Shown here one piece after another: positions 1-7,135 of a DNA stretch of 24,259 nt. Positions within the stretch are counted from its first letter, which is position 1, and every line of letters begins with the position of its first letter. Under the pieces are notes generated by a model. The model was not told the origin of the DNA. It was given only the letters and a program-made list of their open reading frames with translations, and did no database searches. The stretch is from Syntrophomonas sp. (lineage in GTDB: Bacteria; Bacillota; Syntrophomonadia; Syntrophomonadales; Syntrophomonadaceae): positions 1-24,259 of the forward strand of contig DLUN01000106.1 of the NCBI GenBank assembly GCA_003444615.1. The letters run 5' to 3'. Position numbers and translations under genes: made by a program.

Positions 1-19
1 AGATGTGTATAAGAGACAG
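1..19 (+). other. Tn5/Nextera adapter remnant (not genomic)
   Basis: The first 19 bases read AGATGTGTATAAGAGACAG, which is exactly the Tn5 mosaic-end sequence used in tagmentation libraries. It lies at the contig edge and is fused in frame to the thiolase gene. A gene caller would make it the artificial N-terminus M(V)YKRQ. It should be trimmed; genomic sequence starts at about base 20. Confidence 0.96.
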
Positions 20-1288
20 GTTGTGGAGGCTGCACGTACACCGGTTGCTCGTGCAGGAAAACAGTCCTGGTTTACCAATGTTCGCGCCGATGAACTGTCT
101 GCTATCGTTTTTAAAGAGCTGAGAAAGAGAATCGGCCTGGAAGACAAAGCAAAGCAGGGAGTCATCGATGACGTAGTATGGGCGGCAACTGCCAATGCCT
201 TTATGGAACAGGGCTTAAACATCGGCCGCTTGGCTTGGATCCTGTCCGATGGTTCTTATGATGTTCCCGGATGTACTGTCGACCGTTTCTGCGCTTCCGG
301 TCTGAACTCCATTCAATTTGCTATTTCCACCATGATGTGTGGCTGGGGTGGAGACGTAGCCATTGCTGGCGGAGTGCAGCACATGACCCACATACCCATG
401 GGTGCCGGTGCTGACATCCATCCGGATTTGGGCAATTACATGAACCTGGGAGCTATTGCCATGGGTTACACCGCTGAAATGGTAGCCCGCCGGTTCAACA
501 TCAGCCGGGAAGCCCAAGATCAGTTTGCTATGGAATCTCATCTAAAATGTGCTAAAGCACAGGCTGCCAACAAGACTAAGGATACCATCATTCCCATCAA
601 GGCTAAGGTTCCTGCTAAGAGTACTAAAAACGATCCCAACCCTCACAATATGGAACCCCTTTATACGGCTACCGAACATCTGGCTAAAGCTGCTGCCGAA
701 AAGGGCGAAGAGCTGGCCGAAGTTGTAGTAGCTCGCGACCAGGGTGTACGCCCTGAAACCACCATGGAATCACTGGCCGCTATGGCTCCGGTTTTCATGC
801 AGGATGAGGCTGCTACTGTTACCGCCGGTAACTCTTCCCAGATTAACGACGCAGCTGCCGGTGTAGTACTGGCCACTGATGAAGGCTGCAAGATATTGGG
901 CAAGAAACCCATCATGAAGATGGTCAGCTGGGCTGTTATAGGTCTGGAACCGGATATCATGGGTATCGGTCCCGCTCTGGCAATTCCTAAGGTCTTAAAG
1001 AGAGCTGGCATGACCCAGGATCAGATCGGCCTGTGGGAAATCAACGAAGCTTTTGCTTCTCAGTCTGTATATGTACAGCAGACTCTGAATCTTCCCAAGG
1101 ATCGCTTGAACGTATGGGGTTCGGGAATATCCATCGGCCATCCCCTGGCCTGCACTGGCGCACGTATTGCCACTGACATCACTGCCCTGTTTAATGACCC
1201 TGACTATGCCGATGTAGAATACATTGTTGAGTCCATGTGCATCGGCCATGGCCATGGTGCCGCAGCTATCTGGCAGAGAGTAAAATAG
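20..1288 (+). CDS. Acetyl-CoA acetyltransferase / 3-ketoacyl-CoA thiolase (5' truncated)
   Basis: Thiolase family protein that condenses or cleaves acyl-CoA and acetyl-CoA, as in beta-oxidation or butyrate-type metabolism in the cytoplasm. The visible part starts at VVEAARTPVARAGK, the usual N-terminal thiolase block, so only a few residues and the start codon are missing. The nucleophilic cysteine is in DRFCASG, about residue 91 of the visible protein. NEAFA (about 342), the general-base histidine in SIGHPLACTGAR (about 374) and the C-terminal acid/base cysteine in CIGHGHG (about 407) follow in the normal order. CIGHGHG is a variant of the common CIGGGQG. About 422 residues remain, at the long end of the family. 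A terminator follows within 30 bp, so this is the last gene of its operon. Substrate chain length cannot be told from sequence alone. Confidence 0.95.
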   Translation, partial: VVEAARTPVARAGKQSWFTNVRADELSAIVFKELRKRIGLEDKAKQGVIDDVVWAATANAFMEQGLNIGRLAWILSDGSYDVPGCTVDRFCASGLNSIQFAISTMMCGWGGDVAIAGGVQHMTHIPMGAGADIHPDLGNYMNLGAIAMGYTAEMVARRFNISREAQDQFAMESHLKCAKAQAANKTKDTIIPIKAKVPAKSTKNDPNPHNMEPLYTATEHLAKAAAEKGEELAEVVVARDQGVRPETTMESLAAMAPVFMQDEAATVTAGNSSQINDAAAGVVLATDEGCKILGKKPIMKMVSWAVIGLEPDIMGIGPALAIPKVLKRAGMTQDQIGLWEINEAFASQSVYVQQTLNLPKDRLNVWGSGISIGHPLACTGARIATDITALFNDPDYADVEYIVESMCIGHGHGAAAIWQRVK

Positions 1289-1316
1289 TAATAAATATCG
1301 CGAAATTAACTGATAG

Positions 1317-1349
1317 AGCGGGAAATCCTTCCAGGGTTTCCCGCTTTTT
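1317..1349 (+). terminator. Rho-independent terminator of the thiolase operon
   Basis: A perfect 9-bp stem, AGCGGGAAA (1317-1325) with TTTCCCGCT (1337-1345), has an 11-nt loop and is followed directly by four further T residues. It lies 29 bp after the thiolase stop codon and separates that operon from the next gene. Confidence 0.93.
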
Positions 1350-1383
1350 CCTAAGATGCTAATATTATTTTGAAGTTGATTGT

Positions 1384-2013
1384 GTGAACACAGTTTTATT
1401 CGTATCCCCCCTGCCGGGTGCGGGCAAAACTACTGTAATTATTAACCTGGGAACAGCCTTACAGCAAACGGGGGCGAAAATCCTTTGGGTTAACTGGAAA
1501 AAAGATATTATTTTTAATAACTGGCTTATGCTACCTGCACCGACACCTGGCACAAGCATTATTTATACTACTCATCTGGGACCAGATGCTCTGGTCGGCC
1601 CAGTCCTGCCTCCCCATGATTTTTTAGCTGATTACCATTATATTCTTATCGAAGCTAATTATATTGATTTGGCTCAATTGTCCACACTTTTGAAAATCGA
1701 TATGGTCTGCTGCTGTTTTCAGACCATTCAGAACAGCCCGAATGAGTTGACTACTCTCCAGAAAAACCTTACCGCCGATTATAAAAATGTCGATTTGTTT
1801 ATCCCCTGCCAAACCCCGCCAGGAGAATGGGAACTCACCAGTTCTGTTTTGATGAATTTATCAGAGCATTTAGGCTGGGAAAAAATAGCCGATCCTCTGC
1901 CTTACTGTGAAGCCATCCATGACCTGCCTTCATTGCACGCATCCCTGTGGGACCTTCCTTCCCAGTACCGCAATCGCCAGGAAGCGTTTCGTTCTTTGCT
2001 GCAGCATATCTAA
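1384..2013 (+). CDS. P-loop NTPase, ParA/BY-kinase-like, function unknown
   Basis: Protein of 209 residues with one clear motif, a Walker A loop PLPGAGKTT near residues 9-17, followed by a helix and VNLGTAL-like sequence. This is the fold start of MinD/ParA or CpsD-type ATPases. The second lysine of the ParA signature (KGGxGK) is absent. The usual hydrophobic-ID-x-D switch after strand 2 is replaced by LWVNWKKD, so ATP hydrolysis is uncertain. No membrane segment or DNA-binding motif is visible. The GTG start at 1384 is the only plausible one, because the frame is closed by TAA at 1360-1362; its ribosome site is weak. It lies 72 bp upstream of ku in the same direction, so a link to end joining is possible but unproven. 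The gene is real by length and P-loop; its job is not recognised. Confidence 0.75.
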   Translation: MNTVLFVSPLPGAGKTTVIINLGTALQQTGAKILWVNWKKDIIFNNWLMLPAPTPGTSIIYTTHLGPDALVGPVLPPHDFLADYHYILIEANYIDLAQLSTLLKIDMVCCCFQTIQNSPNELTTLQKNLTADYKNVDLFIPCQTPPGEWELTSSVLMNLSEHLGWEKIADPLPYCEAIHDLPSLHASLWDLPSQYRNRQEAFRSLLQHI

Positions 2014-2018
2014 TTTAT

Positions 2019-2045
2019 AAACATATTCCAGCATAAAATATGTTT
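2019..2045. other. AT-rich inverted repeat between the P-loop gene and ku
   Basis: AAACATATT (2019-2027) pairs perfectly with AATATGTTT (2037-2045) around a 9-nt loop. It is AT-rich with only a short T tail. It may be a weak terminator for the P-loop gene or an operator for ku; sequence alone does not decide. Confidence 0.4.
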
Positions 2046-2085
2046 TCCCAAGCTATGCTACTAAAAACAGCCTGGGGGTATTTAT

Positions 2086-2934
2086 ATGAGAACTCTTTGG
2101 AAAGGTGCAGTAAGCTTTGGCTTGGTTAATATACCTATTAAAATGTATGTTGCCACTGAGCGCAAAGACATAAAGTTTAATTACCTGCATAAAGAATGCA
2201 TGACCCCCATTCAGTATCGCAAGTTTTGCCCCCACTGTGACCGGGAAATAGCTTCTGAAGAAATTGTCCGCGGCTATGAATATCAAAAAGGCAATTACGT
2301 GGTCATTAATGAGGAAGACCTGGAGCGCATTCCTCTGGAAAACACCAAGACCATCGATATCCTGGACTTCGTTGACTTATCCCAGGTGGATCCCATTTAT
2401 TTTGATAAAACTTATTACCTGGAACCTTCTCAGGGGGGTGAAAAGGCTTACAGCCTGTTGATTGAGGCCATGACCAAAACCGCCAAAGTAGCTATTGCCA
2501 AAATTATCATCCGTTCCAAACAATCACTGGCTGCATTGCGGGTAAAAGACCAGGTCTTGATAATGGAAACCATTTTCTGGCCGGACGAAATCCGCTCCCC
2601 TTCCGATCTGAATCTGGGCCTAGACCGGGTTAAACTCCATGAAAATGAAATTAAAATGGCGATAAATCTAATTGAGAACCTTTCTACCAGTTTTGAACCT
2701 ACTAAATATCAAAATGAATACCGTCAAGCTTTGTGGGAACTGATTGAAAACAAAATTGTAGGTAAAGAGGTGGTGACAGTTGCTCCGGCTGCAGAACGCG
2801 GCAATGTGGTGGATTTGATGGAAGCCTTGAAAGCCAGTGTTAAACTGGCCGAGAAAAATCGCCAGGCTGATGAGGCCGAGGCTGAACCTAAGAAAGCCAC
2901 CCGGGGCCGGCGCAAAACCAAGACCGGAACCTAA
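2086..2934 (+). CDS. ku: Ku protein, non-homologous end joining
   Basis: Bacterial Ku homodimerises into a ring that threads onto broken DNA ends and recruits LigD. The protein starts MRTLWKGAVSFGLVNIPIKMY, the family's hallmark N-terminus, and continues with HKEC...YRKFCPHCDREI around residues 35-60 and GYEYQKGNYVVINEEDLE, typical of the Ku core. The length of 282 residues is normal. The last ~30 residues are charged and end in a lysine/arginine-rich tail (KKATRGRRKTK), like the basic extensions that bind DNA in other bacterial Ku proteins. The ATG at 2086 has a GGGGG ribosome site at 2074-2078. The ligase gene starts 6 bp after the stop, so the two are co-translated or co-transcribed. Confidence 0.97.
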   Translation: MRTLWKGAVSFGLVNIPIKMYVATERKDIKFNYLHKECMTPIQYRKFCPHCDREIASEEIVRGYEYQKGNYVVINEEDLERIPLENTKTIDILDFVDLSQVDPIYFDKTYYLEPSQGGEKAYSLLIEAMTKTAKVAIAKIIIRSKQSLAALRVKDQVLIMETIFWPDEIRSPSDLNLGLDRVKLHENEIKMAINLIENLSTSFEPTKYQNEYRQALWELIENKIVGKEVVTVAPAAERGNVVDLMEALKASVKLAEKNRQADEAEAEPKKATRGRRKTKTGT

Positions 2935-2940
2935 TCTACC

Positions 2941-3873
2941 ATGGCAGGTACTAACGGTTTGAACCTAATTGAACCCATGCTGCCGGTTTTGAGTAAAAAG
3001 ATAGTGGAAAGTTGTGACTATGTTTACCAGGTTAAATGGGACGGAGTTCGCATGCTGGCTTATTTGTCTGCTGGGAAAGTGACTCTGGTGAACAAACGCG
3101 GTCACCTGCGGACAGAACAATATCCTGAGTTGCAAGAACTGCCTTCCTTGCTGAAAGTTTCCGAAGCAGTATTAGATGGGGAATTAGTCGTACTCCAAAA
3201 TGGCAAACCCAACTTTCCAGCCATTTTGAAAAGAGATTTGAGCGGGTCCCGGCAGGTTAAGCAAGCAAGTAAGCTTTACCCTATACACTTTATGGTCTTT
3301 GATATACCCTTTGCGGTGCGGGATTTGCGTAAGGTTCCTTTGTTAGAGCGCCAGGCAATTTTAGACCACAGGCTGGTGGAAAATGAATGGGTGCGGATAG
3401 TGGAAAATTTTCCGGAAGGAACTAGCTTGTTTGCCGCCATTAAAAATCAAGATATGGAAGGCATTGTTATCAAGCGCACTTCATCCCCCTATGTAGGCGG
3501 GAAAAAACACCGGGATTGGCTGAAGGTTAAATACCGGCGCATCCAATACTGTGTGGTAGGAGGATACACCTTAAAAGGTTCCACTGTGAATGCCCTTTTA
3601 CTGGGCGCTTACCGTGATCAGGATCTGGTCTACATTGGCAAAGCCGGTACCGGTTTAAGACAGGCAGATTGGAGCCTGCTTACTAAAGAATTGCCGCAGA
3701 TGGCCATATCTTTTTCACCTTTTGTGAATAAACCCACCGCCCCTGGGTATTATTTTGTGCAGCCACTGTTAACCTTAAGGGTGGAATTTGCCGAATGGAC
3801 CGATTCCTTGACACTGCGCTCGCCGGTTATTACCGGTTTCAGCACCAAACCCAGCAGCGAATGCCGATTGTAA
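2941..3873 (+). CDS. ligD: ATP-dependent DNA ligase, LigD ligase domain as separate protein
   Basis: Seals nicks and double-strand ends in Ku-dependent repair through an AMP-lysine intermediate. The nucleotidyltransferase motifs appear in order: motif I YQVKWDGVR with the adenylated K32, the DGE motif at 79-81, HFMVFDI at 116-122, EGIVIKR at 173-179 and WLKVKYRR at 193-200. An OB-fold domain follows to about residue 300 and ends in the typical EWT...LR.PV.GF block. The length of 310 residues matches only the ligase part of LigD; no polymerase or phosphoesterase domain is attached. Its stop falls just after a KPSSEC end, a normal domain boundary, and the polymerase is encoded separately 26 bp downstream. 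The start at 2941 has only a weak ribosome site within the end of ku, suggesting coupling to ku translation. Confidence 0.95.
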   Translation: MAGTNGLNLIEPMLPVLSKKIVESCDYVYQVKWDGVRMLAYLSAGKVTLVNKRGHLRTEQYPELQELPSLLKVSEAVLDGELVVLQNGKPNFPAILKRDLSGSRQVKQASKLYPIHFMVFDIPFAVRDLRKVPLLERQAILDHRLVENEWVRIVENFPEGTSLFAAIKNQDMEGIVIKRTSSPYVGGKKHRDWLKVKYRRIQYCVVGGYTLKGSTVNALLLGAYRDQDLVYIGKAGTGLRQADWSLLTKELPQMAISFSPFVNKPTAPGYYFVQPLLTLRVEFAEWTDSLTLRSPVITGFSTKPSSECRL

Positions 3874-3899
3874 AAACCATCGGAAGACAGGGGGCATTA

Positions 3900-4811
3900 A
3901 TGATGGGACAGGTTACTATTGAAAGCCGGGAGTTTGCGCTCTCTAATCTGGATAAGGTCTTATGGCCTGACGATGGATATACCAAAGGAGAACTGATTCA
4001 TTATTATGTGCAGGTGGCTGACTACCTGTTGCCCCATTTAAGGGGACGCCCCTTGGTGCTAACCCGTTTTCCTGATGGCATTCACCGCAAGAGTTTTTAC
4101 CAGAAAAATGCGCCTGATTATCTGCCCCCATGGATCAGAACCTTCTCCTGGTACTCAGAAGATTCCCAGCGGGACATTCGCTTCATAGTGGCTGAGGAAG
4201 CGGCTACTCTGGCTTGGCTGGCCAATCAAGCTTGTATTGAAATGCATCCGTGGCTGTCCAGTATAGAAAGCATAGACAACCCTGACTTTGCCGTTATCGA
4301 TCTGGATCCCTCCCCGGGCAGCCGGTATCAAGATGTAGTTGATATTGCTCTGGTGGTAAAGGAGCTACTGGATAATTTGGGACTGCGCTCCTATCCCAAG
4401 ACTTCCGGTTCGGCCGGATTGCATATTTATATTCCCGTGGAAGCGGTCTATACCTATGAACAGGTTCGCAAATTTGCTCACGTCTTGGCGAGTATGGTAA
4501 CCGAAGTGCTTCCCCACATCGCCACCATTGAACGGGCTGTAAAAAAGCGAGGTCATAAAGTGTATGTTGATTACCTGCAAAATGTACTGGGTAAAACTCT
4601 CAGCAGCGTATACAGTGTACGCCCCCGTCCAGGAGCACCGGTTTCCACTCCTCTATTATGGGATGAAGTCTCCCAGATAACGCCCGCTCAATTTACGATA
4701 AAAACCATTCTTTCTCGTCTGCGGGACTATGGAGACCTTTTTGCCCCCGTGCTCCAGGACCGGCAAAACCTGGAACCAGCCTGCCATAAACTGGGTCTGC
4801 CTATTTTTTGA
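3900..4811 (+). CDS. LigD-type polymerase (archaeo-eukaryotic primase fold), separate protein
   Basis: Fills gaps, preferring ribonucleotides, during end joining. The protein begins just before FALSNLDKVLWPDDGYTKGEL, the standard start of the LigD polymerase domain. The catalytic pair is in AVIDLDPSPG (D134 and D136). KTSGSAGLHIYIP carries the conserved histidine (H175), and VYVDYLQN carries the third acidic residue (D224). The length of 304 residues is a complete domain. I chose the ATG at 3900 because AGGGGG lies 5 nt upstream at 3889-3894; the ATG at 3903 is equally possible. Longer in-frame starts at 3795 and 3861 would overlap the ligase and lack both homology and a ribosome site. The TGA stop at 4809-4811 lies at the very edge of the downstream repeat island. 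Confidence 0.94.
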   Translation: MMGQVTIESREFALSNLDKVLWPDDGYTKGELIHYYVQVADYLLPHLRGRPLVLTRFPDGIHRKSFYQKNAPDYLPPWIRTFSWYSEDSQRDIRFIVAEEAATLAWLANQACIEMHPWLSSIESIDNPDFAVIDLDPSPGSRYQDVVDIALVVKELLDNLGLRSYPKTSGSAGLHIYIPVEAVYTYEQVRKFAHVLASMVTEVLPHIATIERAVKKRGHKVYVDYLQNVLGKTLSSVYSVRPRPGAPVSTPLLWDEVSQITPAQFTIKTILSRLRDYGDLFAPVLQDRQNLEPACHKLGLPIF

Positions 4812-4900
4812 TGCCAGAGGGGACGATGCAAGATGCAAGAGGGGACAGATGCAAGATGCAAGAGAGGACAGATGCAAGAGGGGACGGTTCTTTCTGTCAT
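4811..4900 (+). repeat. Tandem GATGCAAG-type repeats and left 30-bp inverted-repeat arm
   Basis: Right after the polymerase stop there is a degenerate unit ATGCCAGAGGGGAC (4811-4824). Two 23-bp tandem units follow at 4825-4847 and 4848-4870, differing by one base, each built from GATGCAAG plus AGGGGACA. The 30-bp arm at 4871-4900 runs from GATGCAAGAGGGGACGG to TTCTTTCTGTCAT. The arm is an exact inverted copy of 5176-5205 and 5211-5240. I recall related GGGGACGGTTCTTTCTGTC repeats as frequent, dispersed elements in clostridial genomes. Confidence 0.9.
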
Positions 4901-4928
4901 GCTGTGAAAACACCTTTTACCTAAATTG

Positions 4929-5137
4929 TAGACAGTAGGTTTGCCATAAGCACCTTGGTGGAGGAGTCCGATATAGTCGGCAAAGATGTACGAACGAAGG
5001 GGAGGCGAGGGACAGGATGGCCGTAAGAGGGCTACAAAACAGGATGTTTTGTTTAGCCCGGTACCCCCTGAGTCGCACATCGAGCCGCTACTATATCGAG
5101 GCGACGGAACAGGTGCGCAGGGTAAACCTACTGGCTG
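4929..5137 (+). ncRNA. Candidate structured RNA, ~209 nt, possibly raiA-type
   Basis: The region can fold into nested long-range helices: 4933-4945 with 5121-5133 (13 pairs), 4950-4955 with 5111-5116, 4969-4976 with 5091-5098 (8 pairs), 4985-4989 plus 4991-4992 with 5077-5081 plus 5074-5075, and 4998-5002 with 5065-5069. At the tip is a strong hairpin, GGGCTACAAAAC (5029-5040) with GTTTTG and TAGCCC (5046-5059) around an AGGAT loop. In the closing helix G4943 faces T5123 and, just outside, T4929 faces G5137. These are wobble pairs only if the plus strand is transcribed, which sets the strand. Size, phylum and complexity recall the published raiA motif RNA, but I cannot run the covariance model. 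No open frame here shows coding character. Confidence 0.6.
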
Positions 5138-5175
5138 CCTCGCGGCCTGTCATTCAGGTGACAATTGCTTTTGAA

Positions 5176-5240
5176 ATGACAGAAAGAACCGTCCCCTCTT
5201 GCATCTTGAAATGACAGAAAGAACCGTCCCCTCTTGCATC
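5176..5240 (-). repeat. Right inverted-repeat arms, two tandem copies
   Basis: Two identical 30-bp copies, 5176-5205 and 5211-5240, are separated by TTGAA. Each is the exact reverse complement of 4871-4900. Read on the minus strand, the outer copy begins TGATGCAAGAGGGGAC, and that TGA is the stop codon of the MBL hydrolase gene. The polymerase gene on the other side likewise ends TGATGC at 4809-4814. The pair of arms brackets the candidate RNA and can form a 30-bp stem, as in a miniature inverted-repeat element or a REP-like repeat. No transposase gene is present. Confidence 0.92.
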
Positions 5241-6126
5241 ATTTGGAGATGTAGGCGATTCCAGTAGGTTGGTGGAGGGCCGTTATGAGGCGATGGTCGA
5301 GCAGATAGCTGATTACCGCTGACACAGTAGACCAAACCAAATAGTACTGAGTGGTATTCACAGTCAGTTCTCTTTGGGCGATTATTCGGCCGGTTATTTC
5401 TTCCCGGCTCATGGGCCTTCCCGGCAATGACTCTACTACCTCATCTATTAATTGGCGCAGCCACTCCCGGTTCCTGTCCAGCAAGGAACTCGCCTGCTCA
5501 ATACGTCCCCCATGGGATATACACAATGCATTATAAGAGGTTTCTTGTAGCCGGTCTAAAGAAGCCAACTGTTTTTGCACGTCAACCACCACCGGGCAAG
5601 GAAAAGCACTATATGCTTGGTCAGAAATTAGGCTATCACCGGCAAAAAGGACTCCATCCGGGGTAATAATCCCTATTTGTCCAGGAGTATGACCGCTTAA
5701 ATCCACAATATCCAGTGGTGTGCAGCTAACCATTTGAGAACCGGGCTCAATCACTTGAGCAGGTGGTGAAACAGGGGGCATAATAAAACGATTGGCTAGA
5801 GACCGGGGTGGATGGGCGGAGAAAAGAGTATAAGGAATTAGCTCGGGGTTTTCTAAAAACACCTTTTCCAATGCTGAGGCATAAACCGGCGCTGCAAAGG
5901 CTTCTGCTATGATCCGGTTAGCTCCACAGTGATCGGCATGAGCATGGGTATTAATCAAGGCAGATACTATCCACCCCTGCTCCTTAAGGATATCCACTAC
6001 CTGCGGCCCATGAGCTGCCTCTCCGCTGTCAATCAACAGGCAGTGGCGGTCATCTTCCAGGTAAATACCTAAGACTGCCCCTGGGGTTTCTAAACAGTAA
6101 CTACGCCCGGTTAAGTGCTTAAGCAT
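5239..6126 (-). CDS. MBL-fold metallo-hydrolase (glyoxalase II-like)
   Basis: Cytoplasmic metallo-beta-lactamase-fold hydrolase with a dinuclear metal site. The metal motif THAHADHCG is at residues 60-68, with further ligands in SGHTPGQIG (near 145), AGDSL (near 164) and CISHGG (near 205). A C-terminal helical region of about 80 residues (from about 210) resembles the tail seen in several thioester-hydrolase-like MBL proteins. The length is 295 residues. Its ATG shares one base with the TAA of lplA (TAATG), so it is translationally coupled to lplA and belongs to the glycine cleavage operon. A thioesterase or hydroxyacylglutathione-hydrolase-like activity is plausible, but the substrate is unknown. 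The last codon and stop are formed within the repeat boundary at 5239-5241. Confidence 0.88.
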   Translation of the reverse strand: MLKHLTGRSYCLETPGAVLGIYLEDDRHCLLIDSGEAAHGPQVVDILKEQGWIVSALINTHAHADHCGANRIIAEAFAAPVYASALEKVFLENPELIPYTLFSAHPPRSLANRFIMPPVSPPAQVIEPGSQMVSCTPLDIVDLSGHTPGQIGIITPDGVLFAGDSLISDQAYSAFPCPVVVDVQKQLASLDRLQETSYNALCISHGGRIEQASSLLDRNREWLRQLIDEVVESLPGRPMSREEITGRIIAQRELTVNTTQYYLVWSTVSAVISYLLDHRLITALHQPTGIAYISK

Positions 6127-7121
6127 TATGAACTCTCATTCCCCATTATCAATTTCAGCCACTGTTGCGCATCCATTTCCGGTATATATGCTGATAGATC
6201 CAAAGACTCTAATAGCTTCAGAATTTCTTTTTGGTTATATAGGATACCCTGCAAGGCCTTTTCCAGGGTTTCTATTTCCTTAACGGTGAAAAAATCTCCA
6301 TATATCTTGCAGACTGCAATACGCCCTTTCCTCAGTTCCAGCCTGATATCAAACTGTCCCCAGGGATAACGAGCCTGGTGACGCAGATCATACTGGGGTG
6401 ATTGGCCGTAATTCCATTCCCAGCTATTATACTTGTCAACAGCCCGCTGGGTGACTATAGCCTTTTCTTCTTCCGTAAGCCCCCGGGCGGGCTCATTTGG
6501 CCAGTATTCGCTGATAGTTTCACTCAGAGTCTTCTTAAAAACATCAATACTGACCGGGTCCGGAAGATGATAGGCTATGTTAGTTACCCGGCTGCGTACT
6601 GATTTAACTCCTTTGGATGCCATTTTAACAGGATTTACAGTGAGGGCTTGTTGCATAATATCCAGATCAGTGGCAAATAAAAGGGTTCCATGATGAAGCA
6701 AACGGTTTTTGCCTATGAACTGGGCATTGCCGGAAAACTTGCGCCCAGCAATAGTCAGATCGTTGCGTCCGCTTATCTGGGCTTCTACGCCCAGCTTATG
6801 CAATGCCTTGATTACCGGTTGGGCAAATCGAGCCAAGCTGCGGTTAGCGGAAACATTCACTACAAAGGTAAAATTCAGGTTCCCTAGATCATGGTATACC
6901 GCCCCGCCCCCTGACATGCGCCGTACCACTTTAATTCCTTTAGTCACAATAAAGGACTCATTCACTTCTTCGCCAGTATTTTGATGGCGACCGACTACTA
7001 CGGTTGGTTTATTCTGCCACAGCATAAACCATTCGCTGCCGGGGTCGGTTTGAGTGACCAGGTATTCTTCTAAAGCCATATTAAAATAGGGATCATGGGA
7101 CGGGTTCAGTAGTTGGCGCAC
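6126..7121 (-). CDS. lplA: Lipoate-protein ligase A
   Basis: Activates lipoate with ATP and attaches it to the lysine of lipoyl domains, here most likely GcvH. The catalytic domain has RRMSGGGAVYHDLGNLNFTF at residues 67-86 and the active lysine K128 in GRKFSGNAQ. A C-terminal accessory domain (about 245-331) is present, and the total length of 331 residues fits Firmicute LplJ-type enzymes. The GTG start at 7121 has an AGGAGG ribosome site at 7128-7133 with a 6-nt spacer. It lies 14 bp behind lpdA and overlaps the next gene by one base. Its place in a gcv operon points to GcvH as substrate; octanoyl-transferase activity cannot be excluded. Confidence 0.94.
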   Translation of the reverse strand: MRQLLNPSHDPYFNMALEEYLVTQTDPGSEWFMLWQNKPTVVVGRHQNTGEEVNESFIVTKGIKVVRRMSGGGAVYHDLGNLNFTFVVNVSANRSLARFAQPVIKALHKLGVEAQISGRNDLTIAGRKFSGNAQFIGKNRLLHHGTLLFATDLDIMQQALTVNPVKMASKGVKSVRSRVTNIAYHLPDPVSIDVFKKTLSETISEYWPNEPARGLTEEEKAIVTQRAVDKYNSWEWNYGQSPQYDLRHQARYPWGQFDIRLELRKGRIAVCKIYGDFFTVKEIETLEKALQGILYNQKEILKLLESLDLSAYIPEMDAQQWLKLIMGNESS

Positions 7122-7135
7122 TGGGTTCCTCCTGT

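Noticed and set aside
1..19. Natural Tn5 transposon end
   Set aside because: The sequence is the exact 19-bp hyperactive mosaic end used in library kits, sits at a contig edge, and no transposon genes are present.
3795..3899. N-terminal extension of the polymerase overlapping the ligase, or a frameshifted LigD fusion
   Set aside because: The extension has no homology and no ribosome site. The ligase ends at a natural domain edge and a good ribosome site precedes 3900.
4825..4900. CRISPR array
   Set aside because: The 23-bp units are directly adjacent with no spacers and no cas genes are present.
4729..5214. Small open frames over the repeat island
   Set aside because: They arise from repeat and RNA-like sequence, overlap each other in several frames, have no ribosome sites and show no recognisable domains.
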